A stretch of 64,000 nucleotides of DNA from Candidatus Planktophila dulcis. Lineage in GTDB: Bacteria > Actinomycetota > Actinomycetes > Nanopelagicales > Nanopelagicaceae. The stretch spans positions 868,001-932,000 of the forward strand of contig NZ_CP016777.1 of assembly GCF_002288225.1 (NCBI RefSeq), written 5' to 3'. Under the pieces are notes generated by a model. It saw nothing but the letters and a program-made list of their open reading frames with translations. It searched no databases and was not told the DNA's origin. The translations under genes were made by a program, and so were the position numbers. Shown one piece after another: positions 29,195 to 41,907 of the stretch (position 1 is the stretch's first letter; every line of letters starts with the position of its first letter).

Positions 29195-29195
<1 letters not shown>
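28155..29195 (-). CDS. leuB: 3-isopropylmalate dehydrogenase LeuB
   Basis: NAD-dependent oxidative decarboxylation of 3-isopropylmalate in leucine synthesis; may also act on the methylmalate of the citramalate route. Seen: [19 protein letters not shown] at the N-terminus, and the C-terminal [21 protein letters not shown] signature. Substrate-binding residues around [11 protein letters not shown] and [11 protein letters not shown] fit the actinobacterial (type 2) LeuB. It is 346 aa. The ATG overlaps the serA stop by one base. Confidence 0.94.
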
Positions 29196-31826
<2,631 letters not shown>

Positions 31827-31841
31827 TTAGTAGTTTCTTAC

Positions 31842-32135
31842 TTAGTTTTGATAATCGGGTTGGGTGTCGTGCACTTCTTTTGCCTTAGGCGTCACATCTT
31901 TGATGGAGATAACGCTGACTAGCTTGTCGAGCTGAGCAATGACTTGCTCGAGAGAGTGGCCTTCGACAGCTACTCCAATAATCATCTTGGAAATTGATGA
32001 ATTTTCGGTTGGCCCAACGTTCAGGGTTTCAATGTTGAATGCGCGGCGTGAAAAAAGGCCAGAAACGCGGGCTAGAACGCCTGGTTCGTTCTCAACGAGA
32101 ACTTCAAGTGTGTGCTGACGGCGACTAGTAGTCAT
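31842..32135 (-). CDS. ilvN: Acetolactate synthase regulatory subunit, single ACT domain
   Basis: Regulatory subunit that binds valine and activates IlvB. Only 97 aa: the N-terminal ACT domain is complete (LEVLVENEPGVLARVSGLFSRRAFNIETLNVG to SVISIKDVTP, about residues 9-82), then a 15-residue tail. The second half found in the usual 160-170-aa IlvH/IlvN proteins is absent. The 27-nt gap to ilvC leaves no room for a remnant, so this is a compact subunit, not a frameshift product. E. coli IlvN is similarly short. ATG overlaps the ilvB stop by one base. Confidence 0.93.
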   Translation of the reverse strand: MTTSRRQHTLEVLVENEPGVLARVSGLFSRRAFNIETLNVGPTENSSISKMIIGVAVEGHSLEQVIAQLDKLVSVISIKDVTPKAKEVHDTQPDYQN

Positions 32136-33898
32136 TAGAGCTCCTGTGAATCCCAGTCGGGCGCAGTAGCGCGGGCGATCATGATTTCATCATTAGATGT
32201 TCCAGCTGCAACCATCGGCCACACCATCGCATCACGATGAACGCGGAAATCCACGACAACAGGTTGATCGTTGATTGACATCGCTTTTTCGATTGTCTTA
32301 TCAAGATCTTCTGGGCGTTCGCAGGAAAGACCAACACATCCCATGGATTCTGCAAGCATAGGAAAGTTTGGAACGCGCTTTGATTCAAGCGATGTATTGG
32401 AGTAACGGCTGTCATAGAACAAGGTCTGCCACTGGCGAACCATGCCGAGAGATTCGTTATTGATGATGGCAACCTTGATCGGAATGTTATTGAGTGCGCA
32501 TGTAACAAGTTCTTGATTTGTCATCTGGAAGCAACCATCGCCATCGATAGCCCACACAGTTGTATCCGGTGCACCAACTTTTGCACCCATTGCAGCAGGA
32601 ACTCCATAACCCATAGTTCCGGCTCCACCTGAGTTAAGCCATGTGCGCGGATGTTCGTAAGAAATAAATTGTGATGCCCACATCTGATGCTGGCCAACAC
32701 CTGCAGTAAAGATGGTGTCAGTGCCAGAGATCTGTCCAAGACGTTGGATAACTAGTTGTGGTGATAGTGAGCCATCATCAGGAGTATCAAAGCCCAATGG
32801 GTAGGTAGATTTCAGTGAGTTCATCTGGCGTAGCCAAGCAGTCAAATCTGGCTTGTTCTTAGCAAGGGCAGCTTTGAGTGCAGGGATAAGTGCTGCAATC
32901 GTCTCTCTCACATCGCCAACAACTGCAACATCTGCATGGCGATTCTTACCGATTTCAGCAGGATCGATATCTGCGTGCAAGATCTTTGCATTCGGTGCAA
33001 ATGTTGAAAGCTTTCCTGTTACGCGGTCATCAAAACGAGCGCCTAAAGTAATAAGTAAATCAGCCTTTTGTAGCGCTGTTACTGCAGCAACGGTTCCATG
33101 CATTCCTGGCATACCCATATGAAGTGGATGAGAATCAGGAAATGCTCCACGCGCCATCAGCGTTGTGACAACCGGTCCACCAAGAAGCTCAACGAGCTGG
33201 CGAAGTTCGGCATGTGCATTGGCTTTGATTACGCCACCGCCCACATAGAAGACAGGCTTAGAAGATTGTGCGATGAGCGCTGCAGCATCGGTGATTGCCT
33301 GCGCATCAGGTGTCGTCTTTGGGTTGTAACCAGCAAGTTTGATAGATGTTGGCCAGTTGTATTTTGTCATCTTCTGCAAAGCATCTTTAGCAATATCAAC
33401 GAGAACCGGACCTGGACGACCTGTGGTTGCAATATGGAATGCCTCGGCGATTACACCTGGGATCTCATCTGGGTTTGTGACTAGGTAATTGTGTTTGGTA
33501 AATGGCATTGTGATGCCACGGATATCTGCCTCTTGGAAAGCATCAGTACCGATGGCCGCAGATGGAACTTGACCAGTGATTGCAACAAGTGGAACAGAAT
33601 CCATCGCAGCATCCATCAGTGGTGTCACAAGATTTGTGGCTCCCGGACCAGAAGTTGCAATACAAACTCCTGCGCGACCTGTTACTTGGGCATAACCCGT
33701 TGCAGCATGTCCTGCACCTTGTTCATGGCGAACCAAGATGTGGCGAATTGTTGAGTCATAGATCGGATCGTAGGCAGGAAGAATTGCGCCACCGGGAAGT
33801 CCAAACATCACATCGACGCCAGCTGCTTCAAGGCTTTTGACAAGCGCCGTAGCTCCTGTCATTTCTGTGCCGTTCGCTGTTGGAACGTGTTTCGCCAT
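32135..33898 (-). CDS. ilvB: Acetolactate synthase catalytic subunit IlvB
   Basis: ThDP- and FAD-dependent enzyme at the start of Val/Leu/Ile synthesis. The catalytic Glu is in [15 protein letters not shown] (near residue 60); the FAD/central domain is in the middle; the ThDP motif is [29 protein letters not shown] near 475-500. It is 587 aa. AAAGGAG lies 7 nt before the ATG. A Rho-independent-type hairpin and leader peptide upstream indicate control by transcription attenuation. Confidence 0.97.
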   Translation of the reverse strand: MAKHVPTANGTEMTGATALVKSLEAAGVDVMFGLPGGAILPAYDPIYDSTIRHILVRHEQGAGHAATGYAQVTGRAGVCIATSGPGATNLVTPLMDAAMDSVPLVAITGQVPSAAIGTDAFQEADIRGITMPFTKHNYLVTNPDEIPGVIAEAFHIATTGRPGPVLVDIAKDALQKMTKYNWPTSIKLAGYNPKTTPDAQAITDAAALIAQSSKPVFYVGGGVIKANAHAELRQLVELLGGPVVTTLMARGAFPDSHPLHMGMPGMHGTVAAVTALQKADLLITLGARFDDRVTGKLSTFAPNAKILHADIDPAEIGKNRHADVAVVGDVRETIAALIPALKAALAKNKPDLTAWLRQMNSLKSTYPLGFDTPDDGSLSPQLVIQRLGQISGTDTIFTAGVGQHQMWASQFISYEHPRTWLNSGGAGTMGYGVPAAMGAKVGAPDTTVWAIDGDGCFQMTNQELVTCALNNIPIKVAIINNESLGMVRQWQTLFYDSRYSNTSLESKRVPNFPMLAESMGCVGLSCERPEDLDKTIEKAMSINDQPVVVDFRVHRDAMVWPMVAAGTSNDEIMIARATAPDWDSQEL

Positions 33899-33945
33899 CT
33901 TCTTGCTCCTTTCTCTCTCGATCTCTGTACAAGCGTTGTTAAATG

Positions 33946-33969
33946 AAAAAACCCTCAGATATCTGAGGG
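33946..33969 (-). terminator. Intrinsic attenuator terminator upstream of ilvB
   Basis: CCCTCAGAT and ATCTGAGGG form a perfect 9-bp palindrome at 33952-33969, followed on the minus strand by six T residues (33951-33946). It lies between the leader peptide and ilvB, 48 nt before the ilvB start, so it would abort transcription unless disrupted. No spacer separates the arms, so the real loop must open a few central pairs. Confidence 0.85.
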
Positions 33970-33970
33970 C

Positions 33971-33993
33971 GCGCGTGACGTTCAGGCACGCGC
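33971..33993 (-). promoter_or_regulatory. Switchable hairpin of the ilvB attenuator
   Basis: GCGCGTG (33993-33987 on the minus strand) pairs with CACGCGC (33977-33971). A second CACGCGC copy lies inside the leader ORF (34030-34024), so the middle segment can pair with either one but not both. The middle segment begins at the leader stop codon, so ribosome position would choose between them. How this choice affects the terminator is not evident. Confidence 0.55.
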
Positions 33994-34040
33994 TATCGAA
34001 TCACCACCACTGAAAGTTCTGAAGCGCGTGTTGAAGTCAT
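33993..34040 (-). CDS. ilvB leader peptide (15 aa, Val-Val-Val-Ile run)
   Basis: A 15-codon frame reads [15 protein letters not shown] and stops with TAG just before the attenuator hairpins. Residues 11-14 are three valines and an isoleucine in tandem, the regulated end products of the operon. The layout (promoter, short peptide with tandem Val/Ile codons, terminator, ilvB) is that of ilvB attenuators known in Corynebacterium, Mycobacterium and Streptomyces. It has no Shine-Dalgarno; a -10 hexamer 6 nt upstream predicts leaderless translation. Confidence 0.85.
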   Translation of the reverse strand: MTSTRASELSVVVIR

Positions 34041-34046
34041 GACCGT

Positions 34047-34076
34047 ATTCTCCATCGGGGCAGGGCTATGAGTCAA
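34047..34076 (-). promoter_or_regulatory. Promoter of the ilvB leader and ilvBNC-serA-leuB-ilvE-cimA operon
   Basis: On the minus strand TTGACT (34071-34076) and GAGAAT (34047-34052) are 18 nt apart; the -10 ends 6 nt before the leader-peptide ATG. This predicts transcription starting at the ATG itself. It lies in the gap just after ilvD. Confidence 0.6.
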
Positions 34077-34109
34077 GAGATGAGATGCACATCTCAATAA
34101 GTGAAACGA

Positions 34110-35783
34110 TTAGTCGCAGACAGCGCCCTTGGAGGCAGAGCCCACAAGCTTTGAATACTTATGGAGAACGCCGCGGGTGTATTTGTGGGGCAGTGGCTTC
34201 CAGCCAACTTTGCGGGCTGCAAGTTCTGCAGGATCTACCAAGAGATCGAGTGTGCGATTTGGGATATCGATTCGGACTCGGTCGCCATCTTTAATAAATG
34301 CAATCGGCCCCCCATCAACTGCTTCCGGTGCAACGTGTCCCACACACAGACCTGTTGAGCCTCCAGAGAAACGACCATCGGTAAGAAGAAGAGTTGTCTT
34401 GCCAAGTCCCGCGCCTTTTATGGCGCCGGTAATCATTAACATCTCGCGCATTCCAGGTCCACCCTTTGGACCTTCATAACGAATGACGACAACATCGCCT
34501 GCTTGAATTGTTCCATTCTCTAGAGCATCCATCGCAGCTTGTTCGCGTTCGAATACACGAGCAGGTCCCTCAAAACTTTCAATACCAATTCCAGCTGTCT
34601 TACAGACGGCGCCTTCTGTGGCAAGTGACCCGCCCAAAATTGTGATTCCAATATCGGTAGAGATTGGTTTATCAATAGCACGTAAAACACTTCCGTCGGC
34701 AAGTGGTGGATTAATATCTGCAAGGTTTTCAGCCATCGTCTTGCCTGTCACGGTCAGAGTATCTCCGTGTAAGAAACCAGCATCGAGCAAGATGCGCAGA
34801 ACAACGGGAATGCCGCCAACTCGGTCAACATCTGTCATCACATATTTTCCAAATGGCTTGAGGTCTCCTAGTAGCGGAACCTTGGAACCAATACGATGGA
34901 AATCATCAAGGGTAAGGTCAACGTCTGCTTCGTGAGCGATGGCAAGTAAGTGCAGAACTGCGTTGGTAGAGCCACCGAGAGCCATCAAGATTGTGATGGC
35001 ATTTTCAAATGCCTTCTTCGTCAAGATATCGCGAGTAGTAATTCCCTTTGCGATTAAGTTAACAACTGCAGCTCCTGCTTGTTCAGCATAAGCATCGCGG
35101 CGGCGATCGACTGCAGGAGGGGCAGCAGATCCTGGAAGTGAAAGTCCGATTGCTTCAGCGATACTTGCCATGGTGTTAGCCGTATACATACCGCCACATG
35201 CACCTTCTCCTGGGCAGATAGCACGTTCAATTTGGTCAACGCGATCTTGTGTTATCAATCCACGAGCACATGCGCCCACTGCTTCAAAGGCATCAATGAT
35301 GGTGACATCTTTGCCATCGACTTGGCCAGGCAAGGTAGAGCCTGCATAGACAAATACTGATGCAACATCGATACGAGCTGCAGCCATCATCATTCCTGGC
35401 AAGGATTTATCGCATCCTGCAAAAGTGACCATTCCATCAAGACGTTCTGCCTGCATCACTGTTTCAACAGAGTCGGCAATTACTTCACGAGAAACGAGTG
35501 AGAAGTGCATTCCTTCATGGCCCATAGAAATTCCATCAGAGACGGAGATAGTTCCAAACTGCATCGGGAAACCACCAGCATCGATAACACCTTTCTTCGA
35601 TGCTTTAGCTAAACGATCCAGAGAAAGATTGCACGGAGTAATTTCATTCCAGGAAGATGCAATACCGATCTGCGGCTTGACCCAATCCTCATCGCCCATA
35701 CCAACTGCGCGAAGCATTCCGCGTGCTGGAGCACGCTCTAATCCATCAGTGACTAATCCAGAGCGAGGTTTCATCTTCGACAT
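34110..35783 (-). CDS. ilvD: Dihydroxy-acid dehydratase IlvD
   Basis: Fe-S enzyme that dehydrates dihydroxyvalerates in Val/Leu/Ile synthesis. Cluster/active-site cysteines are visible in [15 protein letters not shown] (near residue 120) and [19 protein letters not shown] (near 190), plus the C-terminal [21 protein letters not shown]. It is 557 aa. It has its own upstream region shared with the divergent MFS gene and ends before the ilvB leader promoter, so it is probably a separate transcript from the attenuated operon. Confidence 0.96.
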   Translation of the reverse strand: MSKMKPRSGLVTDGLERAPARGMLRAVGMGDEDWVKPQIGIASSWNEITPCNLSLDRLAKASKKGVIDAGGFPMQFGTISVSDGISMGHEGMHFSLVSREVIADSVETVMQAERLDGMVTFAGCDKSLPGMMMAAARIDVASVFVYAGSTLPGQVDGKDVTIIDAFEAVGACARGLITQDRVDQIERAICPGEGACGGMYTANTMASIAEAIGLSLPGSAAPPAVDRRRDAYAEQAGAAVVNLIAKGITTRDILTKKAFENAITILMALGGSTNAVLHLLAIAHEADVDLTLDDFHRIGSKVPLLGDLKPFGKYVMTDVDRVGGIPVVLRILLDAGFLHGDTLTVTGKTMAENLADINPPLADGSVLRAIDKPISTDIGITILGGSLATEGAVCKTAGIGIESFEGPARVFEREQAAMDALENGTIQAGDVVVIRYEGPKGGPGMREMLMITGAIKGAGLGKTTLLLTDGRFSGGSTGLCVGHVAPEAVDGGPIAFIKDGDRVRIDIPNRTLDLLVDPAELAARKVGWKPLPHKYTRGVLHKYSKLVGSASKGAVCD

Positions 35784-35789
35784 GAGAGA

Positions 35790-35795
35790 ATTCTA
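35790..35795 (-). promoter_or_regulatory. Candidate -10 for leaderless ilvD mRNA
   Basis: TAGAAT on the minus strand ends 6 nt before the ilvD ATG. The sequence AAGGA just beyond it is too far for a usual ribosome site. It lies in the 68-base gap to the divergent MFS gene. Confidence 0.45.
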
Positions 35796-35851
35796 TCCTT
35801 ACATAAGCAATTTATGAGAAGCCCAAAAACTACCTTTTAGGAGATTTACCT

Positions 35852-37315
35852 GTGTCAAAGCAAGCCCAAGACCAGACTCTGGACCCAACTCGTTGGCGGA
35901 CATTATTCGTTGTAGCTATTTCACAGTTGATGATTGTGCTCGATAGCTCAATCATGAATATCGCTATTCCCAGCGCGAAGATTGACCTCGGAATCTCTGA
36001 TGCAAATCAGCAGTGGGTCATCACTGCCTACACCTTGGCATTTGGGTCACTTCTTTTACTGGGTGGTCGCATCGGTGACTACATGGGCCGCAAGAAGATT
36101 TTTATTATCGGACTTCTCGGATTTGCTGCAGCATCCGCACTCGGTGGCATCGCATCTACACAAGGCCTTCTCTTCGCATCCCGTGCTTTGCAGGGAGTCT
36201 TCGCCGCTCTTCTTGCTCCTGCAGCACTTGCAATTATCTCTGTCACATTTAGCGTTCCTTCAGAACGCGCAAAAGCATTCGGTGTATTCGGTGCAATCTC
36301 AGGTGGCGGTGCTGCAATTGGCCTGATCCTCGGTGGAACTTTGACTCAATACGCTTCTTGGCGTTGGTGCCTCGGCGTAAATACTCCCATCGCAATTCTT
36401 GCTGCAATCCTCGCGTTTAAATTTGTCCATGAATCAAAAGCATCAGGAGATAACACCTATGACATTCCTGGCGTAATCACGGCAACAGCCGGACTCTTCT
36501 CACTAACCTACGGATTCAATGAGGCAGCGACTAAAGGTTGGTCATCAACGACAACTATTTCATTCCTCGCAATTGCTGTCATTCTTCTCATGGTCTTTGT
36601 GGCCATTGAGAAGAAGGTCGCAAATCCACTCATGCCACTTCGCGTGATAACAGAGCGCAACCGTGGCGGTTCATATCTTGGTTCACTCGTTGTCGGTGCA
36701 GGACTCTTCTCAATGTTCCTCTTTCTCGGTCTCTACCTTCAGGTAATTCTTGGGTTTAGTCCATTGAAATCTGGCTTTGCGTTCTTGCCATTCACCGCAG
36801 GAATCATCGTCTTCGCTGGAATCGCATCACAGTTACTACCGAAGGTTGGACCAAAACCGCTGATGGTTCCTGGTCTTCTCTTCGCAGGTATCGGCTTATT
36901 GCTCCTTGCCCGCATTACTCCAGATACTGCATATCTGACTCATGTTGTTCCATCACTTCTCATCATGTCGAGTGGAATGGCGCTTGTCTTCATTCCATTG
37001 ACTTCTACCTCACTTCACGGCGTCTCTAATCACGACACTGGGGTTGCAAGTGCGATGCTCAATACATCACAGCAGATTGGTGGATCACTTGGAACTGCAC
37101 TTCTCAATACTGTGGCAGCAACTGCAACTACAACATATGCGGCGGCAAATACCGAGCTTGGAAAAGCAGTAATGCCATTTGCTATGACACATGGCTTCAC
37201 TGTGGCCTTTAAATTCAGTGCTGGACTATTAATTGCTGGCGCAGTTGTGCTCTTCTTCTTTATTAATATTGGTAAAGAGTCACTCGTTGAAACAGAAGGC
37301 GTAATCGCCCACTAA
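35852..37315 (+). CDS. MFS transporter, DHA2 (EmrB/QacA-like) drug-proton antiporter
   Basis: A 487-aa membrane protein with about 14 hydrophobic segments, the DHA2 number. Family motifs: SQLMIVLDSSIMNIAIPSAKIDLG in helix 1 (the D and the MNIA block), GGRIGDYMGRKK loop motif near residue 72-83, and a motif-C-like AISGGGAAIGLILGGTLTQYASWRW. Likely exports a toxic compound or metabolite; substrate unknown. GTG start with TAGGAG 8 nt upstream. It is one of only two protein genes on the plus strand. Its stop codon abuts the convergent gatB stop with no spacer. Confidence 0.9.
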   Translation: MSKQAQDQTLDPTRWRTLFVVAISQLMIVLDSSIMNIAIPSAKIDLGISDANQQWVITAYTLAFGSLLLLGGRIGDYMGRKKIFIIGLLGFAAASALGGIASTQGLLFASRALQGVFAALLAPAALAIISVTFSVPSERAKAFGVFGAISGGGAAIGLILGGTLTQYASWRWCLGVNTPIAILAAILAFKFVHESKASGDNTYDIPGVITATAGLFSLTYGFNEAATKGWSSTTTISFLAIAVILLMVFVAIEKKVANPLMPLRVITERNRGGSYLGSLVVGAGLFSMFLFLGLYLQVILGFSPLKSGFAFLPFTAGIIVFAGIASQLLPKVGPKPLMVPGLLFAGIGLLLLARITPDTAYLTHVVPSLLIMSSGMALVFIPLTSTSLHGVSNHDTGVASAMLNTSQQIGGSLGTALLNTVAATATTTYAAANTELGKAVMPFAMTHGFTVAFKFSAGLLIAGAVVLFFFINIGKESLVETEGVIAH

Positions 37316-38821
37316 TTACTGAACGCCAAGGTGGCCAAGTAGGAGCTCGCGAACTCGCGCAGCATCTGCTTGGCCCTTTGTCTCTTTCATGACTGCCCCG
37401 ATTAACGCACCAGCTGCAGGCAGGTGTCCCCCGCGAACTTTCTCAGCTGTCTCTGCTTGCTCGGCACATACCTTTTCAATAGCAGCCATCAGCGCACCAT
37501 CATCATTAACGACTTTGATTCCGCGCTTAGCCACAACATCAGATGGCTTTCCTTCTCCGGCAATAACACCTTCAACAACTTGGCGAGCAAGTTTGTCTGT
37601 GAGTTCACCCTTAGCAACAAGTGCCACAAGTTCTGCAACATCAGCTGGCGTGATTGCAAGTTCTGCAATAGCGACGTTCTGATCATTTGCAATACGTGAG
37701 ATTTCACCAAGCCACCATGTGCGAGCCTTGGTGGGATCTGCGCCCAATAGAACTGTTGCTTCAACGATATCTAAGACATCAGCGTTGATCATCGCTTCCA
37801 TCTCTTTATCTGGAACGTTCCACTCTTCTTTGATGCGCTTGCGTCGAAGTGATGGACGCTCAGGAAGTGTTGCGCGTAGCTCTTCAATCCAGCTAGCCGC
37901 GGGTGTGACGGGAACTAAATCTGGATCTGGGAAGTAGCGGTAATCCTCTGCTTGCTCCTTTGAGCGACCAGAGCGAGTAAGGCCAGTATCTTCTTGGAAG
38001 TGACGAGTTTCTTGCTTGACCTTCTTGCCCTCATTGAGCAGCTCTGCGTGACGAATCATCTCTCCACGAATTGCGCGTTCAACAGAGCGCAGTGAGTTCA
38101 CATTCTTTGTCTCAGAACGTGTGCCTAATACATCTGAACCAATTGGCTTAAGAGATACGTTGGCATCGCAGCGAAGTGAGCCTTGCTCCATCTTCACATC
38201 AGAGACCTTCAGGCCACGCAAGATATCGCGCAGCTCTGCAACATATGCCTTAGCAACTTCTGGTGCGTATTTACCTGTGCCGGGAACAATCTTGGTAACG
38301 ATTTCAACAAGTGGAATACCGGCACGGTTGTAATCAAGGAGTGAGTAGTCAGCGCCATGAATACGGCCAGTTGCACCACCTACGTGAAGTGACTTTCCGG
38401 TGTCTTCTTCCATATGAACACGTTCGACTTCAATACGGAACTGCTTAGGACCTTCTTCAGTATCAATCTCAACATCGACATAACCATCAAAACAGATGGG
38501 CTCGTCATACTGTGAAATCTGGAAGTTCTTTGGCATATCTGGATAGAAGTAATTCTTACGTGCAAAGCGGCTATAAGGAGCAATTTTGCAGTTCAGCGCA
38601 AGGCCAATGAGAATCGTTGATTCAATCGCCTTTTCATTGACAACAGGAAGTGCGCCAGGAAGAGCTAAGCAGACAGGACATGTTTGAGTATTCGGTGCGC
38701 CACCGAACTCTGTGGCACAAGAGCAGAACATCTTGCTTGCAGTATTGAGTTCAACGTGAACTTCAAGACCTAATACAGGATCCCACTTAGCGATGACTAC
38801 GTCATATGTTGGAAGAGCCAT
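37316..38821 (-). CDS. gatB: Asp-tRNA(Asn)/Glu-tRNA(Gln) amidotransferase subunit B
   Basis: Kinase/tRNA-binding subunit of the amidotransferase that makes Gln-tRNA and Asn-tRNA. The GatB core begins [42 protein letters not shown], with the Cys residues that usually bind zinc. A C-terminal YqeY-like tail domain (about 350-500) binds tRNA. It is 501 aa. Start follows the gatA stop without a gap. The presence of gatCAB implies indirect amidation for Gln and/or Asn charging. Confidence 0.97.
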   Translation of the reverse strand: MALPTYDVVIAKWDPVLGLEVHVELNTASKMFCSCATEFGGAPNTQTCPVCLALPGALPVVNEKAIESTILIGLALNCKIAPYSRFARKNYFYPDMPKNFQISQYDEPICFDGYVDVEIDTEEGPKQFRIEVERVHMEEDTGKSLHVGGATGRIHGADYSLLDYNRAGIPLVEIVTKIVPGTGKYAPEVAKAYVAELRDILRGLKVSDVKMEQGSLRCDANVSLKPIGSDVLGTRSETKNVNSLRSVERAIRGEMIRHAELLNEGKKVKQETRHFQEDTGLTRSGRSKEQAEDYRYFPDPDLVPVTPAASWIEELRATLPERPSLRRKRIKEEWNVPDKEMEAMINADVLDIVEATVLLGADPTKARTWWLGEISRIANDQNVAIAELAITPADVAELVALVAKGELTDKLARQVVEGVIAGEGKPSDVVAKRGIKVVNDDGALMAAIEKVCAEQAETAEKVRGGHLPAAGALIGAVMKETKGQADAARVRELLLGHLGVQ

Positions 38822-40317
38822 TACTTCGCTCCCTTCAACTCAGGAGCTTTGGAAAGAATAGGAGCGCCCCACTTTGTAAGAAGTGCGGCCTCTAGTGCTG
38901 CGCCTACTTGGTAGAGACGCTGATCCTGCATGGCAGGAGCCATGATCTGGAAACCAACAGGCAAGTTATCTTCATCGGCCAAACCTGCAGGAAGTGACAT
39001 TCCGCAGATGCCAGCAAGGTTTACAGGAATAGTTGCCACATCGCCCAAATACATAGCCATCGGGTCATCGACCTTCTCGCCAATCTTGTATGCAGTAGTT
39101 GGCGCAGTTGGAGATACCAAGACATCAGCCTTGGTAAATGCCTTTGCATAATCTTGAATAATGAGTGTGCGAATCTTCTGCGCGCTGCCGTAATAAGCAT
39201 CGTAATAACCTGATGAGAGTGCGTAAGTACCGAGGATGATGCGGCGTTTAACTTCGCGGCCAAAGCCTGCATCACGGGTTGCGCTCATGACAGCTTCTGC
39301 AGATGCGCCATCAACATCACCCGTACGAAGTCCATAACGCATTGCATCAAAGCGTGCCAGGTTTGAAGAACATTCAGATGGAGCGATTAAGTAGTAGGCA
39401 GCAAGTGCGTATTCAAAGCTTGGGCAATCGACTTCAACAATTTCTGCGCCAAGGGATGCAAGAACCTGAAGTGATTCATCAAAGCGTGTCTGCACACCCT
39501 TTTGATATCCCTCGCCCTGTAACTGCTTGATAACGCCAATCTTCATTCCCTTAACATTGCCACTCTTTGCTGCAGCTACTACTGCAGGAACAGGTGCGTT
39601 AATACTTGTTGCATCCTTTACATCATGGCCTGCCATCACTTCGTGAAGCAGCGCAGTATCAAGAACAGTGCGACCAAAAGGTCCTGCTTGATCAAGACTT
39701 GATGAGTATGCAATCAAACCAAAGCGTGAGACTGCGCCATATGTGGGGCGAACTCCAACGATTCCAGTGAGCGCAGCAGGTTGGCGAATAGATCCACCAG
39801 TATCTGATCCGATTGCAAGAGGTGCTTCAAAGGCTGAGACGGCAGCAGCAGATCCACCTGATGAACCACCTGGTGTGCGAGTGAGATCCCATGGATTAAA
39901 TGTGGGGCCGTAACCAGAATTCTCCGTCGATGAACCCATCGCAAATTCATCCATATTTGTCTTACCCATAATGACAACACCGGCAGCTTTTAGTTTGCTG
40001 ACAACAGTTGAGTCATAGGGAGGAAGCCATCCCTGCAAAATCTTTGACCCTGCAGTAGTTGGAACACCTTTTTGCGCAAGAACATCTTTGAGGGCAAGTG
40101 GAATACCTGCGATTGGAGAAAGCTTTTCACCCTTGGCGCGACGTGCATCAACATTTTTTGCTTGTGCGAGTGCGCCCTGTGAATCAACATGCAAGAAAGC
40201 CTTTACTTGGCCATCAACTGCGGCAATGCGATCAAGATGTGCTTGTGTGAGTTCAACTGATGTTGTCTCCCCCTTTGCAAGGGCATCGGCCATCTGGGCT
40301 GCAGTACTACGAATCAT
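38821..40317 (-). CDS. gatA: Glutamyl-tRNA(Gln) amidotransferase subunit A
   Basis: Amidase-signature glutaminase subunit that supplies ammonia to GatB. The catalytic triad is visible: Lys in [12 protein letters not shown] (near 77), cis-Ser in [13 protein letters not shown], and nucleophilic Ser in [16 protein letters not shown] (near 175). It is 498 aa. Start overlaps the gatC stop by 4 nt. Confidence 0.97.
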   Translation of the reverse strand: MIRSTAAQMADALAKGETTSVELTQAHLDRIAAVDGQVKAFLHVDSQGALAQAKNVDARRAKGEKLSPIAGIPLALKDVLAQKGVPTTAGSKILQGWLPPYDSTVVSKLKAAGVVIMGKTNMDEFAMGSSTENSGYGPTFNPWDLTRTPGGSSGGSAAAVSAFEAPLAIGSDTGGSIRQPAALTGIVGVRPTYGAVSRFGLIAYSSSLDQAGPFGRTVLDTALLHEVMAGHDVKDATSINAPVPAVVAAAKSGNVKGMKIGVIKQLQGEGYQKGVQTRFDESLQVLASLGAEIVEVDCPSFEYALAAYYLIAPSECSSNLARFDAMRYGLRTGDVDGASAEAVMSATRDAGFGREVKRRIILGTYALSSGYYDAYYGSAQKIRTLIIQDYAKAFTKADVLVSPTAPTTAYKIGEKVDDPMAMYLGDVATIPVNLAGICGMSLPAGLADEDNLPVGFQIMAPAMQDQRLYQVGAALEAALLTKWGAPILSKAPELKGAK

Positions 40318-40613
40318 TCTGCTTCACCCAAGATTTGTGGAACACGAAAACGTGACTCTTCTTGTGCAGGAGCTCCTGAGAGCGCATCTTCTGGTGAAAG
40401 GCTTGGAAGAACAACATCAGGACGAGCAATGTTTTCAAGAGGCTGTGGGTGGGATGTTGCCTTCACACCAGATAGATCCATCTCTTGAACGCGAGCAACA
40501 GCATCGAGGATTAATCCAAATTGTGATGAGAGTTCAACGAGCTCTGCCTCAGTCATCTCGATGCGGGCTAGGCCTGCAAGCTTTGCGACATCATCGCGGG
40601 AGAGGCTGCTCAT
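40314..40613 (-). CDS. gatC: Glutamyl-tRNA(Gln) amidotransferase subunit C
   Basis: Small stabilising belt subunit of GatCAB, 99 aa. Family start [39 protein letters not shown] and C-terminal [23 protein letters not shown] are clear. It leads the gatC-gatA-gatB operon. Only 25 nt separate it from proA, and that spacer contains a leaderless-type -10. Confidence 0.96.
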   Translation of the reverse strand: MSSLSRDDVAKLAGLARIEMTEAELVELSSQFGLILDAVARVQEMDLSGVKATSHPQPLENIARPDVVLPSLSPEDALSGAPAQEESRFRVPQILGEAE

Positions 40614-40619
40614 ATGGGG

Positions 40620-40625
40620 AGTCTA
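40620..40625 (-). promoter_or_regulatory. Candidate -10 for leaderless gatCAB mRNA
   Basis: TAGACT on the minus strand ends 6 nt before the gatC ATG, within TATAGACT. No Shine-Dalgarno sequence is present in the 25-nt proA-gatC spacer. Confidence 0.5.
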
Positions 40626-40638
40626 TAAAAAGATGAGA

Positions 40639-41907
40639 TTAAGAGCGAATCTGGCCGGTGCCAGTAACTATCCACGTGGTTGTGGTCATCGCTTCAAGGC
40701 CCATAGGTCCTCGTGCATGCAACTTCTGATTTGAGATTCCGATCTCTGCGCCAAAGCCCATCTGCTCACCATCAGTAAATCGAGTTGAAGTATTGACCAT
40801 GACAGCAGCGCAATCAGAGAGTGCGATAAAGCGAGCTGCATTGGCCTTATTTTCAGTAACTATCGCCTCTGTGTGATTGGTGCCGTATTGAGCAATGTGA
40901 TCGGCTGCAGCATCGACTGAATCAACGACTGCCACATTCATCTCAAGAACACCGTATTCAGTAGACCAATTCGCATCCGTTGCAAGAGTCGATGCAATCT
41001 TGAAAGTATCTGCCACTTTCTGAGCAGTTGCATCTGAGTGCAAGATAACGCCAGCATCACTCAGGGCCTTGAGCGCCATCGGCAAGAATGTTGGCGCAAT
41101 CGCCTTATGCACTAGAAGAGTCTCAGCTGCATTACAGACACTGGGACGATGAGTCTTTGAGTTAATCAGAATTGGTAGAGCCTTCTCAATATCTGCAAAT
41201 TCATCAACATAGACATGGCAGACACCTGCGCCAGTTTCGATAGTTGGAACCGTTGCCTCATCAACAACCATGCGGATAAGGGCGGCGCTTCCTCGAGGAA
41301 TAACAAGATCGACTTTCCCACGGGCTGTAAGCAGTGCCTTTGTAGTTGCGCGATCCTCCGACGGAATCAACTGCAGAACATCAGGTGAAATCTTCGTTGT
41401 TGCTAGCGCATCCTTCATAACGTTTACGAGAATCTCATTGCTATGGTGGGCAGACGAAGAGCCGCGAAGTAGCGCAGCATTACCTGACATCAACAAAATC
41501 ACGGCAGCATCTACTGTGACATTAGGTCGCGCTTCATAGACCATTCCGATTACTCCGAATGGAACTGAAATCTGTTCCAACTCAAGCCCATTGGCAAGAG
41601 TTGATTTACGTAGAGTCTGACCCAGTGGATCAGCAAGTGCTGCTACCTGGCGCGCTCCCCCAGCAATTCCTGCAATGCGCTCTGCTGTAAGAAGTAAGCG
41701 ATCTTGCATCTGTGGATGCATATCTTCAGCACGCGCACTAGCCATATCGAGAACATTGGCCGCAAGAATTTCAGCGCTGCGAGATTCAATTGCTTTAGCA
41801 ATCGCTTCAAGTGCCGCCTTACGCTCAGCACCTGTTGCAGTAGAAAGTGAGCGCGAAGCCTTACGGGCTTTTTGCGCTAGCTCAGCAACTACTGCTTCGG
41901 CGTTCAT
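40639..41907 (-). CDS. proA: Gamma-glutamyl phosphate reductase ProA
   Basis: Second step of proline synthesis: reduces gamma-glutamyl phosphate with NADPH. ALDH-like fold; the catalytic Cys is in KTHRPSVCNAAETLLVHK near residue 255. VYEARPNVTVDAAVI and the C-terminal FTDGEQMGFGAEIGISNQKLHARGPMGLEAMTT are diagnostic. It is 422 aa. ATG overlaps the proB stop by 4 nt. The nadD-rsfS genes that often follow proA in Actinobacteria are not here; gatC follows. Confidence 0.97.
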   Translation of the reverse strand: MNAEAVVAELAQKARKASRSLSTATGAERKAALEAIAKAIESRSAEILAANVLDMASARAEDMHPQMQDRLLLTAERIAGIAGGARQVAALADPLGQTLRKSTLANGLELEQISVPFGVIGMVYEARPNVTVDAAVILLMSGNAALLRGSSSAHHSNEILVNVMKDALATTKISPDVLQLIPSEDRATTKALLTARGKVDLVIPRGSAALIRMVVDEATVPTIETGAGVCHVYVDEFADIEKALPILINSKTHRPSVCNAAETLLVHKAIAPTFLPMALKALSDAGVILHSDATAQKVADTFKIASTLATDANWSTEYGVLEMNVAVVDSVDAAADHIAQYGTNHTEAIVTENKANAARFIALSDCAAVMVNTSTRFTDGEQMGFGAEIGISNQKLHARGPMGLEAMTTTTWIVTGTGQIRS

